Shown here: piece after piece, positions 20,190 to 29,129 of the stretch
How the letters are laid out: each line of letters opens with the position of its first letter
Numbering within the stretch: position 1 is the stretch's first letter
NCBI RefSeq assembly: GCF_025996515.1
Contig: NZ_BLRH01000021.1
Span: 1-64,000 of the forward strand
From: Rhizohabitans arisaemae
GTDB taxonomy: Bacteria > Actinomycetota > Actinomycetes > Streptosporangiales > Streptosporangiaceae
Direction: 5' to 3'
DNA length: 64,000 nt
Notes under the pieces: generated by a model
What the model was told of the DNA's origin: nothing
Databases searched by the model: none
What the model saw: only the letters and a program-made list of their open reading frames with translations
Made by a program: the position numbers and the translations under genes

Positions 20190-21749
20190 ATGATGGGAAT
20201 CAAGTCCGTCGGGTGCGTCCTGCTGACACTGACCTTGCTCGTCGCAGGCTGCGGCGGCGGCGGTGACAAGGGCGGTGGCAGCGGTTCGGCCGAAGGCGAG
20301 GTGTCACGCGACACCGGAACGCCGAAACGCGGTGGGAGTCTCACGATCCTGCGCGCGTCCGACATCGACGGCTGGGATCCGGACAAGGCGATCCAGCTCT
20401 CGACGTTCGAGACCCTGCCTCAGGTCATGGAGGGCCTCCTGCGCCCCGGGACGGACGGCAAGTCGATCGAGCCGGGTCTCGCGGAGAGCTGGAAACTGGA
20501 CGCCAAGGCGAAGACCGTCACCTTCACGCTGCGTCCCGGGCTGACCTTCAGCAACGGACAACCTCTGACGTCGGCGGATGCCGCGTTCTCGGTCGATCTC
20601 TGGCGTAAGGGCCTCTCCCTCGGCTCCCTTTACGCGGCCATCACCGGCACCGAGACACCGGACCCGCGAACGCTCGTCGTCAAAATGAACAAGGCGAGCA
20701 CGTTCACGCTCACCTGGCTCAGCAACGGCTCCTCGATCGTCGTGCCGAAGGACTTCGGCGGGATGGACCGCAAGGAGTTCTTCACCAAGCCGATCGGCGC
20801 CGGGCCGTTCACGGTGGCCTCGTACAAGCCGGGCCAGCAGCTCGTGCTCGACCGCAACCCGCGCTACTACGATGCCGAACGGCCCTACCTGGACCGCCTC
20901 ACCTACGACGTGGTGACCGACCCCAACCAGCAGATGCTCCGCTACCAGAGCCGTCAGGCCGACATGATCGAGGGGGTTCCGCTCGATCTCGCCGGTCAGA
21001 TCCCCCAGGACGAGCGCGTGCCCGTCCATCCGTCCGCGACGATTCACGGGGTCTTCGTCAACGCCGGCAAGGCTCCTGGGAACGACATCCACTTCCGGCG
21101 TGCGGTCAGCCTGGCGATCGACCGCGCCCAGTACATTCAGGCGGTCTTCGGCGGGCTGGCCGTCCCCGCCACCGGCGGGCTCCCGCCGCGCGTCCAGGGC
21201 TCGGTCGGTTGTGGCTGCGTCTACGACACCGGTGTGGAGAAGGCGAAGGCGGAGCTCGCGAAGTCCTCCTACAAGCCGGGAACGAAGGTCGAACTGGTCG
21301 TCGACGCGACGACGCCGTTCTCCACCCGGGCGGGAGAGGTCGTCGCGTCGCAGCTGCGCGCCGTCGGCATCGACGCCGACCTGCAGAAGCTCGAGGTCCA
21401 GGTGCTCGTGGACCGGCAGATGAAGGGGAACTACAACCTCTCGCTGGGTGAGGTCAGCAGCGTGTCGCCGACGGTCGGCGACATCTTCGGCCTCATCGTC
21501 GCCACCGGCGGGCTGTACTCCGGACTGCCGATGAAGACCATCTCGGATGCCTTCGAGCGCCTGGAGGTGGCACAGACGGACGACGATCGGGCGGAGGCCG
21601 TGCGCGTCGCCGAGACCTGGATCCACGACAATCTGCCCTACATCCCGATCGCCTTCCCCGACCGGCTCTTCGCCGTCTCGTCGAAGGTCAAGGGGCTGCA
21701 GGTCACGCCGTTCCTGTCCTACCCGGCCCACCTGCTCTGGGCGGGGTGA
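20190..21749 (+). CDS. ABC importer substrate-binding lipoprotein 2 (family 5)
   Basis: This 519-residue protein is a second family 5 solute-binding lipoprotein. The signal segment MMGIKSVGCVLLTLTLLVAG is followed by the lipobox cysteine and a Gly-rich linker. Family landmarks are RGGSLTILRASDIDGWDPD and LRPGLTFSNGQPLTSADAAF. It is only distantly similar to the 9263 protein, so the two importers are probably not a recent duplication. Start is ATG 20190 or 20193, with no clear Shine-Dalgarno. An in-frame TTG at 20169 lies inside the operator and is unlikely. It heads a five-gene transporter operon and may bind a related compound or a different intermediate of the same substrate. Confidence 0.85.
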   Translation: MMGIKSVGCVLLTLTLLVAGCGGGGDKGGGSGSAEGEVSRDTGTPKRGGSLTILRASDIDGWDPDKAIQLSTFETLPQVMEGLLRPGTDGKSIEPGLAESWKLDAKAKTVTFTLRPGLTFSNGQPLTSADAAFSVDLWRKGLSLGSLYAAITGTETPDPRTLVVKMNKASTFTLTWLSNGSSIVVPKDFGGMDRKEFFTKPIGAGPFTVASYKPGQQLVLDRNPRYYDAERPYLDRLTYDVVTDPNQQMLRYQSRQADMIEGVPLDLAGQIPQDERVPVHPSATIHGVFVNAGKAPGNDIHFRRAVSLAIDRAQYIQAVFGGLAVPATGGLPPRVQGSVGCGCVYDTGVEKAKAELAKSSYKPGTKVELVVDATTPFSTRAGEVVASQLRAVGIDADLQKLEVQVLVDRQMKGNYNLSLGEVSSVSPTVGDIFGLIVATGGLYSGLPMKTISDAFERLEVAQTDDDRAEAVRVAETWIHDNLPYIPIAFPDRLFAVSSKVKGLQVTPFLSYPAHLLWAG

Positions 21750-21759
21750 GCACGCAGTC

Positions 21760-22707
21760 ATGTCCGCCGGACGACTGCGCTTCGTGGTAGGCAGGCTGGC
21801 TCAGGTGCTTCCCGTGCTGGCCGCGCTTCTGCTCATCGTCGTGCTGCTCCAGCAGATGATGCCCGGCGATCCCGCACGGGTCATCGCCGGGCCGCGGGCG
21901 ACCGCCGAGCAGGTGGTGCAGGTTCGCCATGAGCTCGGTCTCGACCGCCCGGTCTTCGAACAGTTCGGAAGACACGTCTGGAATCTGCTGCAGGGCGACC
22001 TGGGAACATCGAACCGCACCGGGATCCCGATCACCGCAATCGTGGGTGACCGGATCGGTGTGACGGTGTGGCTGCTCTTCGGCGGCCTCCTCGTCAGCAC
22101 GTTGCTGGCAACGCCCGCCGCGCTGCTGATGGCGCTCCGCCCCCGATCGCGGAGCGCGCGGATGTGCTCGCGCGCACTCACGATCATCATCAACTGCCCT
22201 CCGTTCTGGGTAGGCCTGATGCTGGCATCGGTGCTGGCACTCGGCACGGGATGGCTGCCCGTGGGAGGTTTCGGGGTCGATTTCGGGGACCGGGTCCGCT
22301 CGATGATCCTGCCTTCGCTGACGATCGGCCTGGCGGCGATGCCCCTGTTGGCGCGGAGTGCCGCCGCGAGCCTGAGTCAGGTGCTCACCGCGGATCACGT
22401 GACGACCGCCCGTTCGCTGGGCGTCTCCGGATGGCCGTTGGTGCGTCGGCATCTGCTGCGCAACGCCCTGCCGCCGGCCATCACCCTCCTGGCGATCCAG
22501 GCCGCCGCGCTGCTGTTCGGAGCCGTCATCGTCGAACAGACGTTCGGCCTGCCGGGGCTGGGAGCGGAGATGATCACCGCCGCAAGCCAGCGTGACTTCC
22601 CGGTGGTTCAGGCCCTCACGCTGATCTTCGGGTTGGCCATCATCGCGATCAACCTGCTCGCCGACCTGGCGGTCGCACTGCTCGATCCGAGGACGACATG
22701 GCGATGA
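21760..22707 (+). CDS. ABC importer permease 2, DppB-like
   Basis: This 315-residue DppB/OppB-type permease begins MSAGRLRFVVGRLAQVLPVL and carries the MMPGDPARVIAG segment characteristic of the family. The cytoplasmic coupling loop is around RSLGVSGWPLVRRHLLRNAL. About six membrane helices are visible. The ATG lies 10 bp after the binding-protein stop. Its 3' end overlaps the next permease start by 10 bp, indicating coupled synthesis of the two channel subunits. Confidence 0.9.
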   Translation: MSAGRLRFVVGRLAQVLPVLAALLLIVVLLQQMMPGDPARVIAGPRATAEQVVQVRHELGLDRPVFEQFGRHVWNLLQGDLGTSNRTGIPITAIVGDRIGVTVWLLFGGLLVSTLLATPAALLMALRPRSRSARMCSRALTIIINCPPFWVGLMLASVLALGTGWLPVGGFGVDFGDRVRSMILPSLTIGLAAMPLLARSAAASLSQVLTADHVTTARSLGVSGWPLVRRHLLRNALPPAITLLAIQAAALLFGAVIVEQTFGLPGLGAEMITAASQRDFPVVQALTLIFGLAIIAINLLADLAVALLDPRTTWR

Positions 22708-23561
22708 CCGTATCCCCCCCGGCCTCCGGCCCCGACGTCGTCGTGAAGCCGCGTGCCTCGCGTGCGAGGCTCTGGACACGCTCGGCGGCCGCGTGGCTGC
22801 TGGCTCTCACGATCCTGGCCGCGGTCTTCGCACCGCTGCTCGCGCCGGCCGACCCGGGGCAACTGACGCTCGACCAGCTTCAGCCCCCTGGCGCCGACCA
22901 CCTCCTCGGCACCGACGCGCTCGGCAGGGACGTCCTGTCACGCCTGCTGTTCGCGCTCCGCACCGACCTGATGCTGATGGTGTTCGCCGCCGGGCTGCCG
23001 ATGCTGATCGGAACGCTGATCGGCGCCGTGGCCGCCTACTATGGCGGCGTGCTGGACGCGGCGCTGCGCTGGGTGGCCGACATCTTTCAGGCACTTCCCG
23101 TCTATGTGCTGCTGATCGCCCTGGTGTTCGTGCTCGGGCCGGGTACGTCGTCGCTGCTCGTCGCGTTCAGCGTGCTCGGCTGGGTGGTGTACGCGCGGCT
23201 CATCCGAACGGAGGTCCGCCGGGTACGGGAGCAGGAGTACGTCTCCGCGGGCTACCTGCTCGGCCTGTCACGTACCGCGGTGCTGTTCAAGCACGTGCTG
23301 CCGAACTCACTGCGCCAGTCCTTCGTCTATCTCGCCACCGACATGGGGATGGCGCTCCAGGGCATCGCGGTCCTGTCGTTCTTCGGGCTCGGCGTCAAGG
23401 CGGGCACGCCGGAGCTCGGCGCGATGGTTTCCGAGGCTCAGCTGTACCTCCGCAGCCACTGGTGGCTGGCGGCCTTCCCCGGCGTCACGATCGTGATCCT
23501 CGGCTCAAGCGTCGCGGCGCTCGGCGACCGGTTGAGCGGTCGCGGAGAGGTGGGCAGATGA
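22698..23561 (+). CDS. ABC importer permease 2, DppC-like
   Basis: This 287-residue DppC-type permease contains the diagnostic LLGTDALGRDVLSRLLFAL segment and an EAA loop around GYLLGLSRTAVLFKHVLPNS. FFGLGVKAGTPELGAMVSEA lies near the C-terminus. The ATG at 22698 overlaps the upstream permease and the stop overlaps the ATPase start at 23558 (ATGA). It partners the preceding gene in the second importer. Confidence 0.9.
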   Translation: MAMTVSPPASGPDVVVKPRASRARLWTRSAAAWLLALTILAAVFAPLLAPADPGQLTLDQLQPPGADHLLGTDALGRDVLSRLLFALRTDLMLMVFAAGLPMLIGTLIGAVAAYYGGVLDAALRWVADIFQALPVYVLLIALVFVLGPGTSSLLVAFSVLGWVVYARLIRTEVRRVREQEYVSAGYLLGLSRTAVLFKHVLPNSLRQSFVYLATDMGMALQGIAVLSFFGLGVKAGTPELGAMVSEAQLYLRSHWWLAAFPGVTIVILGSSVAALGDRLSGRGEVGR

Positions 23562-24553
23562 CATCGCATCCGCTTCTGGAAGTGGACGGGCTGCGTGTGG
23601 CGATCCGTCGGCAGGACACGGCGCCGACCGTGCTCGACGGCGTCTCCTTCGCGGTCGGAGCCTCCCAGTGCCTCGGCATCGTCGGCGAGTCGGGGTGCGG
23701 GAAGTCGCTCACGCTGCGCGCCGTGATGGGGTTGCTGCCCCCGGGGATCGAACGCACCGGCGGGAGGATCCGGTTGAGTCTCCAGCCGGGGGCCGCGCCG
23801 TCCGACGTCCAAGCCGATCAGGTCGCCGGCCGTGGGCTGGCGATGGTCTTCCAGGACTCGCACGCGTCGCTCGACCCGACGATGCGCGTGGGGACCTTCA
23901 TCGCCGAAACGGTACGTCGTCGCGGTGGAACCTCGCGTTCCGACGCGCGACGGCGGGCCGTGGAGCTGCTGGCGTCGGTCGGAGTCCCCGACCCCAAGCT
24001 GCGCTTCAACGCCTACCCGCACGAACTGAGCGGCGGCATGCGCCAGCGGGTGGCGATCGCGCTCGCGCTCGCCACCGACCCGCGCGTCCTGCTGTGCGAC
24101 GAGCCGACCACGGCTTTGGACGTGACGCTGCAGGCGCAGATCCTGCGCCTGCTCGACACCGCTCGCGCCGAGCGGGGACTGGGCATGGTCTTCGTCAGCC
24201 ATGACATCGCGGTGATACGCCAGATCGCCGACGTGGTCGCGGTCATGTACGCCGGACAGATCATCGAGATAGGCCCGGTGTCGGACGTGCTCGACCGTCC
24301 CCGGCACCCGTACGCCCGCGCGCTGATCGACGCGGTCCCGTCGCTCGACGGGCCGGTCGGCCCTTTCCGATCGGTGCCGGGTTCCCCGCCCGCTCCGATC
24401 GACTACGGTTCGGCCTGCCGCTTCCTCGACCGCTGCGGGCATCGGGACACGGCGTGTGAGGGCGTCGTCAACGGCATCGACGGCCGCGGGGCCGGACATC
24501 GATCGGCCTGTGTCCACAGCGGCACACTCGCGAGCGGTTTGGAGGCCACATGA
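23558..24553 (+). CDS. ABC importer ATPase 2, DppD-like
   Basis: This 331-residue ATPase has Walker A GESGCGKSLTLRA, signature LSGGMRQRVAIALALA, Walker B VLLCDEPTTALDVTLQ and H-loop VFVSHDIAVI. The C-terminal oligopeptide-transporter extension contains CRFLDRCGHRDTAC, the clustered cysteines typical of DppD/OppD. ATG 23558 overlaps the DppC-like stop and its own stop overlaps the next ATPase start. Confidence 0.9.
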   Translation: MTSHPLLEVDGLRVAIRRQDTAPTVLDGVSFAVGASQCLGIVGESGCGKSLTLRAVMGLLPPGIERTGGRIRLSLQPGAAPSDVQADQVAGRGLAMVFQDSHASLDPTMRVGTFIAETVRRRGGTSRSDARRRAVELLASVGVPDPKLRFNAYPHELSGGMRQRVAIALALATDPRVLLCDEPTTALDVTLQAQILRLLDTARAERGLGMVFVSHDIAVIRQIADVVAVMYAGQIIEIGPVSDVLDRPRHPYARALIDAVPSLDGPVGPFRSVPGSPPAPIDYGSACRFLDRCGHRDTACEGVVNGIDGRGAGHRSACVHSGTLASGLEAT

Positions 24554-25560
24554 GCAGGCGGGTCATCGAGGTGGAGGGGCTCGTCGCGGAGTACCCGGTG
24601 CGCGTCGGCTTCTTCCGCCGGCGGCGCGTACGCGCGGTCGACGCGGTCGATCTGCACCTGGGTCGCGGCGAGATTCTGGGCCTGGTCGGCGAGAGCGGGT
24701 GCGGCAAGTCGACGCTGGCACGCGTCGTCGTCGGCCTCGCCTCGCCGTCCGCCGGACGGGTCCTGCTCGACGGTGTTCCCGTGCCGTCGCGGCGTCCCCC
24801 CGAGATGCGCCGCCGCGTTCAGATGATCTACCAGGATCCGGGCTCCTCGCTCAACCCGCGGCGTACCGTGCTGCAGACGCTGGCGGAGCCGCTGCGCAGG
24901 CATCGCCTCGTCCCGGCCGAGGGGATCGAGGGCCGGGCGCTGGAGCTGCTGGAGATGGTGGGGCTGGGGAGGCGGCAGCTGCCCGCGCTGCCGCGCGAGC
25001 TGTCCGGCGGTCAACGCCAGCGGGTGGCGATCGCACGCGCGCTGGCCGTCGAGCCGGAGGTGCTGGTCGCCGACGAAGCCGTCGCCGCGCTCGACGCGTC
25101 GGTGGCGGGTGCCGTGCTCAACCTGTTGCGCGACCTGCGCGACCGGCTCGGGCTGACGGTGCTCTTCATCTCCCACGACCTCGCGGTCGTCCGGGGGCTC
25201 TGCGACCGGGTCGCCGTCATGTACCTGGGATCCGTCGTGGAGGAGGGCCCCGTCTCGGAGGTCTTCGCCCAGCCGGGCCACCCGTACACCCGTGTGCTGC
25301 TCGACGCGGTTCCGTCGCGTGGCCGGCGGCACCCCGGCGTCGCGGTGCGCGGTGAGCCGCCCAGCCCGCTCCATATCCCGTCCGGCTGCCGCTTCCACCC
25401 ACGCTGCCCGGAGGCGACGGCGCTGTGCGGTGAATCGAACCCGCCGGAGGCGCGGCGGAACGCGCAGCGGGTCATGTGCCATTTCGCCTGGCGGCCTGAA
25501 CATGCCGCGGAACCGCACGGGCAGGTCTCCGCTCGCACCTCGCCGACGCGTACGGCGTGA
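24550..25560 (+). CDS. ABC importer ATPase 2, DppF-like
   Basis: This 336-residue ATPase has the DppF-type N-terminus (YPVRVGFFRRRRVRAVDAVD), Walker A GESGCGKSTLARV, signature LSGGQRQRVAIARALA, Walker B VLVADEAVAALD (Ala replaces Pro) and H-loop LFISHDLAVV. Unlike the DppF-like protein of the first importer, it keeps the cysteine-bearing C-terminal extension (SGCRFHPRCPEATALC). It is the last gene of the second importer operon. A hairpin follows before the convergent isonitrile-hydratase-like gene. Confidence 0.9.
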   Translation: MSRRVIEVEGLVAEYPVRVGFFRRRRVRAVDAVDLHLGRGEILGLVGESGCGKSTLARVVVGLASPSAGRVLLDGVPVPSRRPPEMRRRVQMIYQDPGSSLNPRRTVLQTLAEPLRRHRLVPAEGIEGRALELLEMVGLGRRQLPALPRELSGGQRQRVAIARALAVEPEVLVADEAVAALDASVAGAVLNLLRDLRDRLGLTVLFISHDLAVVRGLCDRVAVMYLGSVVEEGPVSEVFAQPGHPYTRVLLDAVPSRGRRHPGVAVRGEPPSPLHIPSGCRFHPRCPEATALCGESNPPEARRNAQRVMCHFAWRPEHAAEPHGQVSARTSPTRTA

Positions 25561-25620
25561 GCGTGGCGCGAACGGCGCCGTACCGTCCCTCGGCGAGCGA
25601 GTCGCTCATCGGCTGAAGGC

Positions 25621-25677
25621 GGGGCCCTGGCTCGTCCGCCGGACCGGTCCACGACCGGCCCCGGGCGGCAGGGCCCC
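25621..25677. terminator. candidate bidirectional hairpin between convergent genes
   Basis: GGGGCCCTG (25621-25629) and CAGGGCCCC (25669-25677) are perfect 9-bp arms. Inside the loop CCGGTC and GACCGG form a second small stem. The element lies between the convergent DppF-like and DJ-1-family genes and could end transcription from both sides. Confidence 0.35.
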
Positions 25678-25694
25678 ACGGTCGTCCTCAGGGC

Positions 25695-26375
25695 CTATGA
25701 GAAATCCGCGTCCGAGGCCTGAGACCTCCGCACGGCCCACGAAGGACCGTAGTACTTCTCCATCATCTGCTGCATGGAACGGAACACCTCCGGCGGAGCC
25801 TTGTCCACCGAACCCGCGTCGTGCGGGGGCTGCGGGTCGTACTCGATTCCCAGTTGCACCGCCTGCGCGTAAGCGGGGCCCTGCAGCCGGTCGCAGACGA
25901 GCAACGCCATGTCGATGCCGGAGGACACCCCCGCCGCCGTGATGATCTTGCCGTCCTCGACCACGCGACGAGACGTCGGCTCGGCGCCGAAGCACCGCAC
26001 GCTCTCGAGCTCGTACCAGTGGCTCGTGGCCCGGCGCCCTCGGAGCAGGCCCGCGGCGCCGAGCAGCAGCGACCCGGTGCACACCGACGTCGTCCACGTG
26101 CTCGTCTCATACACCCGGCGCAGCCAGGCCAGCAGCTCCTCGTCGCGCAGATGGTGCTGCGTGGTGCTCCCGCCCGCGACCACCACGACGTCCGGCCGCT
26201 CCATGCTCTCCAGCGGCTCGGCCACGAGCCCGAAGCCCGGCTGGTCCGCGGCGGTGAGTCCCGGGGTTGAGGCGACGAAGCGCACCCGGACGTCGGGCAG
26301 CCGGCTCAACACCTCGAACGGCCCGGTGGCGTCAAGCGCGGTGAACCCCTCATAGATCACGATGGCGACGTCCAC
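25695..26375 (-). CDS. DJ-1/PfpI family protein, isonitrile-hydratase-like
   Basis: This 226-residue protein has the DJ-1/PfpI fold with the nucleophile cysteine in SVCTGSLLLGAAGLLRGRRA. The pattern closely follows isonitrile hydratase (InhA) of Pseudomonas, including ATSHW after the nucleophile and the EYDPQPPHDAGSVDKAP tail motif. InhA hydrates isonitriles to N-substituted formamides. Other proteins of this family have unrelated roles, so the activity is inferred from resemblance only. I place the start at the GTG at 26375, after GAGGGCAGG. It is transcribed divergently from the GMC oxidoreductase across a shared promoter-operator, which puts it in the TetR regulon. Confidence 0.75.
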   Translation of the reverse strand: MDVAIVIYEGFTALDATGPFEVLSRLPDVRVRFVASTPGLTAADQPGFGLVAEPLESMERPDVVVVAGGSTTQHHLRDEELLAWLRRVYETSTWTTSVCTGSLLLGAAGLLRGRRATSHWYELESVRCFGAEPTSRRVVEDGKIITAAGVSSGIDMALLVCDRLQGPAYAQAVQLGIEYDPQPPHDAGSVDKAPPEVFRSMQQMMEKYYGPSWAVRRSQASDADFS

Positions 26376-26410
26376 GTTCTGTACCTGCCCTCTCAATCGG
26401 CATCCAGGCA

Positions 26411-26441
26411 TTGAGTTTATCGACCGTTCGATTAAACTCAA
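26411..26441. promoter_or_regulatory. divergent overlapping promoters with TetR operator 5
   Basis: A 31-bp element flanked by TTGAGTTTA (26411-26419) and TAAACTCAA (26433-26441). On each strand it reads TTGAGT, a 16-bp spacer, then TAAACT: two face-to-face promoters that share the same DNA. The operator core CGACCGTTCGATTA (26421-26434; full site 26413-26434) fills the shared spacer. The plus promoter places the transcript start at or next to ATG 26445 (leaderless). The minus promoter serves the gene starting at 26375. Confidence 0.7.
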
Positions 26442-26444
26442 CCC

Positions 26445-27950
26445 ATGCAGAGCACGCATGACGCGATGAACCCGCGAATCCGCGCCGACGTCGCGATCCT
26501 CGGTGGCGGAACCGCGGGTGCGGTCGTCGCCGCCCGCCTGGTCGAGACCACCTCGTTGTCGGTGGTCGTCGTCGAGGCGGGACCTGACTACGGGCCGTTC
26601 GACGGCGGACGCTGGCCCCCGGAACTCCTCGACAGCGCCACACTGCCCGACACCCACGACTGGGGTTACCAGGACGCCGGCCTTTCCCTCCGGCGCCCGC
26701 TGCCGCTGGAGCGGGCCCGCGTCATCGGCGGTTGCTCGTCTCACAACGGCTGCTCGCAGACGGTCGGATACGGAGCCGACTATCACCGGTGGGGTCTGTC
26801 GTGGAGCGACGCACAACTCACGTCGCTGATGGCGGACAGTGCGGCCAGGCTTCGTGTCCGGCGGTACACCGACGACGAGCTCACCCCGTTTCAGGCCGCC
26901 GCGATGGAGGCCATGATCCTCTCCGAGATCCCGCGCACGGATGACCTGGACGATCTCCACGGAGGCGTCGGCTGTGGCCCCTCGCCGGTCAACAACCCCG
27001 ACGGCGTCCGCTGGAACAGCGCCTTCGCCTTCCTCGATCCCGTGCGAAGCGAGCCCCGGCTGCGCGTGGTCGACCACGCGCTGGTCGACCGCCTCGAGCT
27101 CGACGGCCCGGTGGTCCGGCGCGCGCGGCTACGGCGCGGCGGCGAGCAGGTCATCCTGGAAGCCGACCGCTTCATCCTGTGCGGCGGCGCCTACGGCAGT
27201 CCCGAAATGCTGCTGCGCAGCGGCATCGGTCCAGCCGACGATCTCAAGGCTCTGGGCATAGCACCCCGCCTCGACCTACCCGGGGTCGGGCGCAACCTGC
27301 ACGATCACCCCACCGTCGAACTGCGGTTCGCCGCAGGCGACCGACTTGTCCGGCAGCTCACCGACTACGGGCGCACCCGGGCCGTCCCGGATGAGCAGGT
27401 GATCGGCAAAGCACGCTCGGGCAGCGGCAGCGCACCCTACGACCTGCACCTGCTCCCCTGGACCAGCAGCGAGCCCGACGGCTGGACCTGCGTCTTCCCG
27501 GTCGCGTGCCTCACCCCTCGGTCACGGGGCGCTCTGCGGCTGGTGTCGGCCGACCCGCAGGCCAAGCCCGTCATCGACCACCGCTATCTGACGGATCCGG
27601 AAGGCGCCGACCTGGCGGCGCTCCGGGACGGCGTCGACATCTACCGGCGACTGGTGGCCTCACCGGCACTGGCCCCGCTGCTCGGCCGGCCTCTGGACGA
27701 GTTCAGCGCAGGCCCGAGCACAGACGACGCCGGGCTGCGTGCGGCATCCGCCCACTACTGGCACCCGGTGGGCACCTGTGCGATCGGCCCGGACCCGGCC
27801 GCGGGTGCCGTCGTCGACACCACAGGGCGGGTTCACGGAAGTGACAACCTCTGGGTCGTCGACGCCTCCGTCATCCCGGTGATCCCGCGAGCCACCACCA
27901 ACCTGCCGGTCGTCGCCCTCGCGGAACACCTCGTGCGCGTCCTGACCTGA
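26445..27950 (+). CDS. GMC-family FAD-dependent alcohol oxidoreductase
   Basis: This 501-residue GMC oxidoreductase (choline dehydrogenase / glucose oxidase family) oxidises an alcohol to an aldehyde. The FAD-binding Rossmann motif is ILGGGTAGAVVAARL, followed by VVVEAGPDYG. ARVIGGCSSHNGC corresponds to the second GMC signature region. The catalytic histidine lies in SAHYWHPVGTCAIG and the second active-site residue is probably Asn in RATTNLPVVALAEHL. It is compact for the family. ATG 26445 lies 6 bp beyond a TAAACT -10 box, so translation is probably leaderless. Its aldehyde product would suit the aminoaldehyde dehydrogenase at 18624 in the same predicted regulon. Confidence 0.85.
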   Translation: MQSTHDAMNPRIRADVAILGGGTAGAVVAARLVETTSLSVVVVEAGPDYGPFDGGRWPPELLDSATLPDTHDWGYQDAGLSLRRPLPLERARVIGGCSSHNGCSQTVGYGADYHRWGLSWSDAQLTSLMADSAARLRVRRYTDDELTPFQAAAMEAMILSEIPRTDDLDDLHGGVGCGPSPVNNPDGVRWNSAFAFLDPVRSEPRLRVVDHALVDRLELDGPVVRRARLRRGGEQVILEADRFILCGGAYGSPEMLLRSGIGPADDLKALGIAPRLDLPGVGRNLHDHPTVELRFAAGDRLVRQLTDYGRTRAVPDEQVIGKARSGSGSAPYDLHLLPWTSSEPDGWTCVFPVACLTPRSRGALRLVSADPQAKPVIDHRYLTDPEGADLAALRDGVDIYRRLVASPALAPLLGRPLDEFSAGPSTDDAGLRAASAHYWHPVGTCAIGPDPAAGAVVDTTGRVHGSDNLWVVDASVIPVIPRATTNLPVVALAEHLVRVLT

Positions 27951-27990
27951 ACCGTCCCTGACAATCAACCACCATGTGGAGGCTCCCCCC

Positions 27991-28749
27991 ATGCTTCGTC
28001 TGACCCTCGTCCGCCACGCGACACTGCTCATCGAGATCGCCGGCCGAACCCTGCTGGTCGACCCGATGCTCGACGACCTCGAAGCCCAGCCGCCCGTGCC
28101 CGGCACGTTCAACCCGCAGCGTTACCCGCTCGTCCCGCTGCCGGAGGACGCGGCCGGCATCGTGAGCCGGGCCGACGCGGCCGTGATCACCCATCGCCAC
28201 GTCGATCACCTCGACGGCACCGCCATCGACGCCCTCCTGGCACGGGGTGTCACCGTCTTCTGCCAGCCTCTGGACGAGGCCCCGCTCCGCGATCTCGGTT
28301 TCAAAGACGTGCGATCCGTCCACGACACCACGGTGTGGGAAGGGATCGAGCTGACCCGGACCGGCGGACGCCACGGCACGGGAGAGCTCGCCGACCTGAT
28401 GGCACCGGTCTCCGGGTTCGTCCTGCGTGCTGAGGAACACGGCGTCTACGTCGCCGGCGACACGGTCTGGTGCGACGAGGTCCGCCACGTCCTCAACGAT
28501 CATGTGCCGACGGTCGTGGTGGTCAACGCGGGTGAGGCGCGGATGCTTGAAGGCGACCCGATCACCATGGACGCCGCCGACGTCATCGCCGTCGCCCGCC
28601 ACGCTTCCGGACGCGTGGTCGCGGTCCACATGGAAGCGCTCAACCACTGCGTGCTGACGCGCAAGGCGCTGGCCGCCGCGGTACGGAGCGCCGGTGTCGA
28701 CGTCGACATCCCGGCGGACGGTGAGACGATCGTGTTCGACGCGGGGTGA
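27991..28749 (+). CDS. metallo-beta-lactamase-fold hydrolase, UlaG-like
   Basis: This 252-residue protein has the metallo-beta-lactamase fold of the UlaG/YcbJ-like group. The zinc motif is ITHRHVDHLDG, with a later Asp in YVAGDTVW and a histidine in VAVHMEALNH. UlaG-type enzymes hydrolyse lactones and related esters; the substrate here is unknown. ATG 27991 follows GTGGAGGC. It lies 40 bp after the GMC gene and is probably cotranscribed with it. That gives the island a second lactonase-type enzyme besides the phosphotriesterase-like protein. Confidence 0.75.
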   Translation: MLRLTLVRHATLLIEIAGRTLLVDPMLDDLEAQPPVPGTFNPQRYPLVPLPEDAAGIVSRADAAVITHRHVDHLDGTAIDALLARGVTVFCQPLDEAPLRDLGFKDVRSVHDTTVWEGIELTRTGGRHGTGELADLMAPVSGFVLRAEEHGVYVAGDTVWCDEVRHVLNDHVPTVVVVNAGEARMLEGDPITMDAADVIAVARHASGRVVAVHMEALNHCVLTRKALAAAVRSAGVDVDIPADGETIVFDAG

Positions 28750-28774
28750 TCGCGACGCCCCCCACCTCGGTCGA

Positions 28775-28890
28775 GAACGGCCACGACGGCCGGTACGGCC
28801 TGCTGCGCCCCGGGCGGTGTCGGCGAAGAGGTGGCAGCGGGGCTATGCGTTCCCGTAGATCGTCGGGAACGAGGTCGGGGGGGCGACACG
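28775..28890 (-). pseudogene. possible IS5-like transposase N-terminal remnant
   Basis: The minus-strand translation reads LVPDDLRERIAPLPPLRRHR, then PGRSR. This resembles the start of IS5-group transposases (LxPDxLWERIxPLLPxR...PGR). No start, catalytic domain or terminal inverted repeats are visible. It lies at the boundary between the catabolic island and the housekeeping region. The rest of 28750-29129 holds nothing else I can recognise. Confidence 0.35.
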
Positions 28891-29129
28891 CCGCCGGTCT
28901 TCCTTGAGCGGCCCGGCCATCACGCCGTTCGTCGTGAAACGAGCCGTTGGTCGGCCGCGGGTCTCGAACAGCGCGATACGCCGGTCGGCCTACCGGCACG
29001 AGGCGGTTCACCCGTGCGAGGCGGCTTTCCCCTGCGCCGAGTCACGCCGTACCGGAGTCGTTCTCACCCGGGTGGCCGACGGGCCACCTGCCCACCACCC
29101 GGACCGCTTCGGCCGCCGGCGACGTGCGA

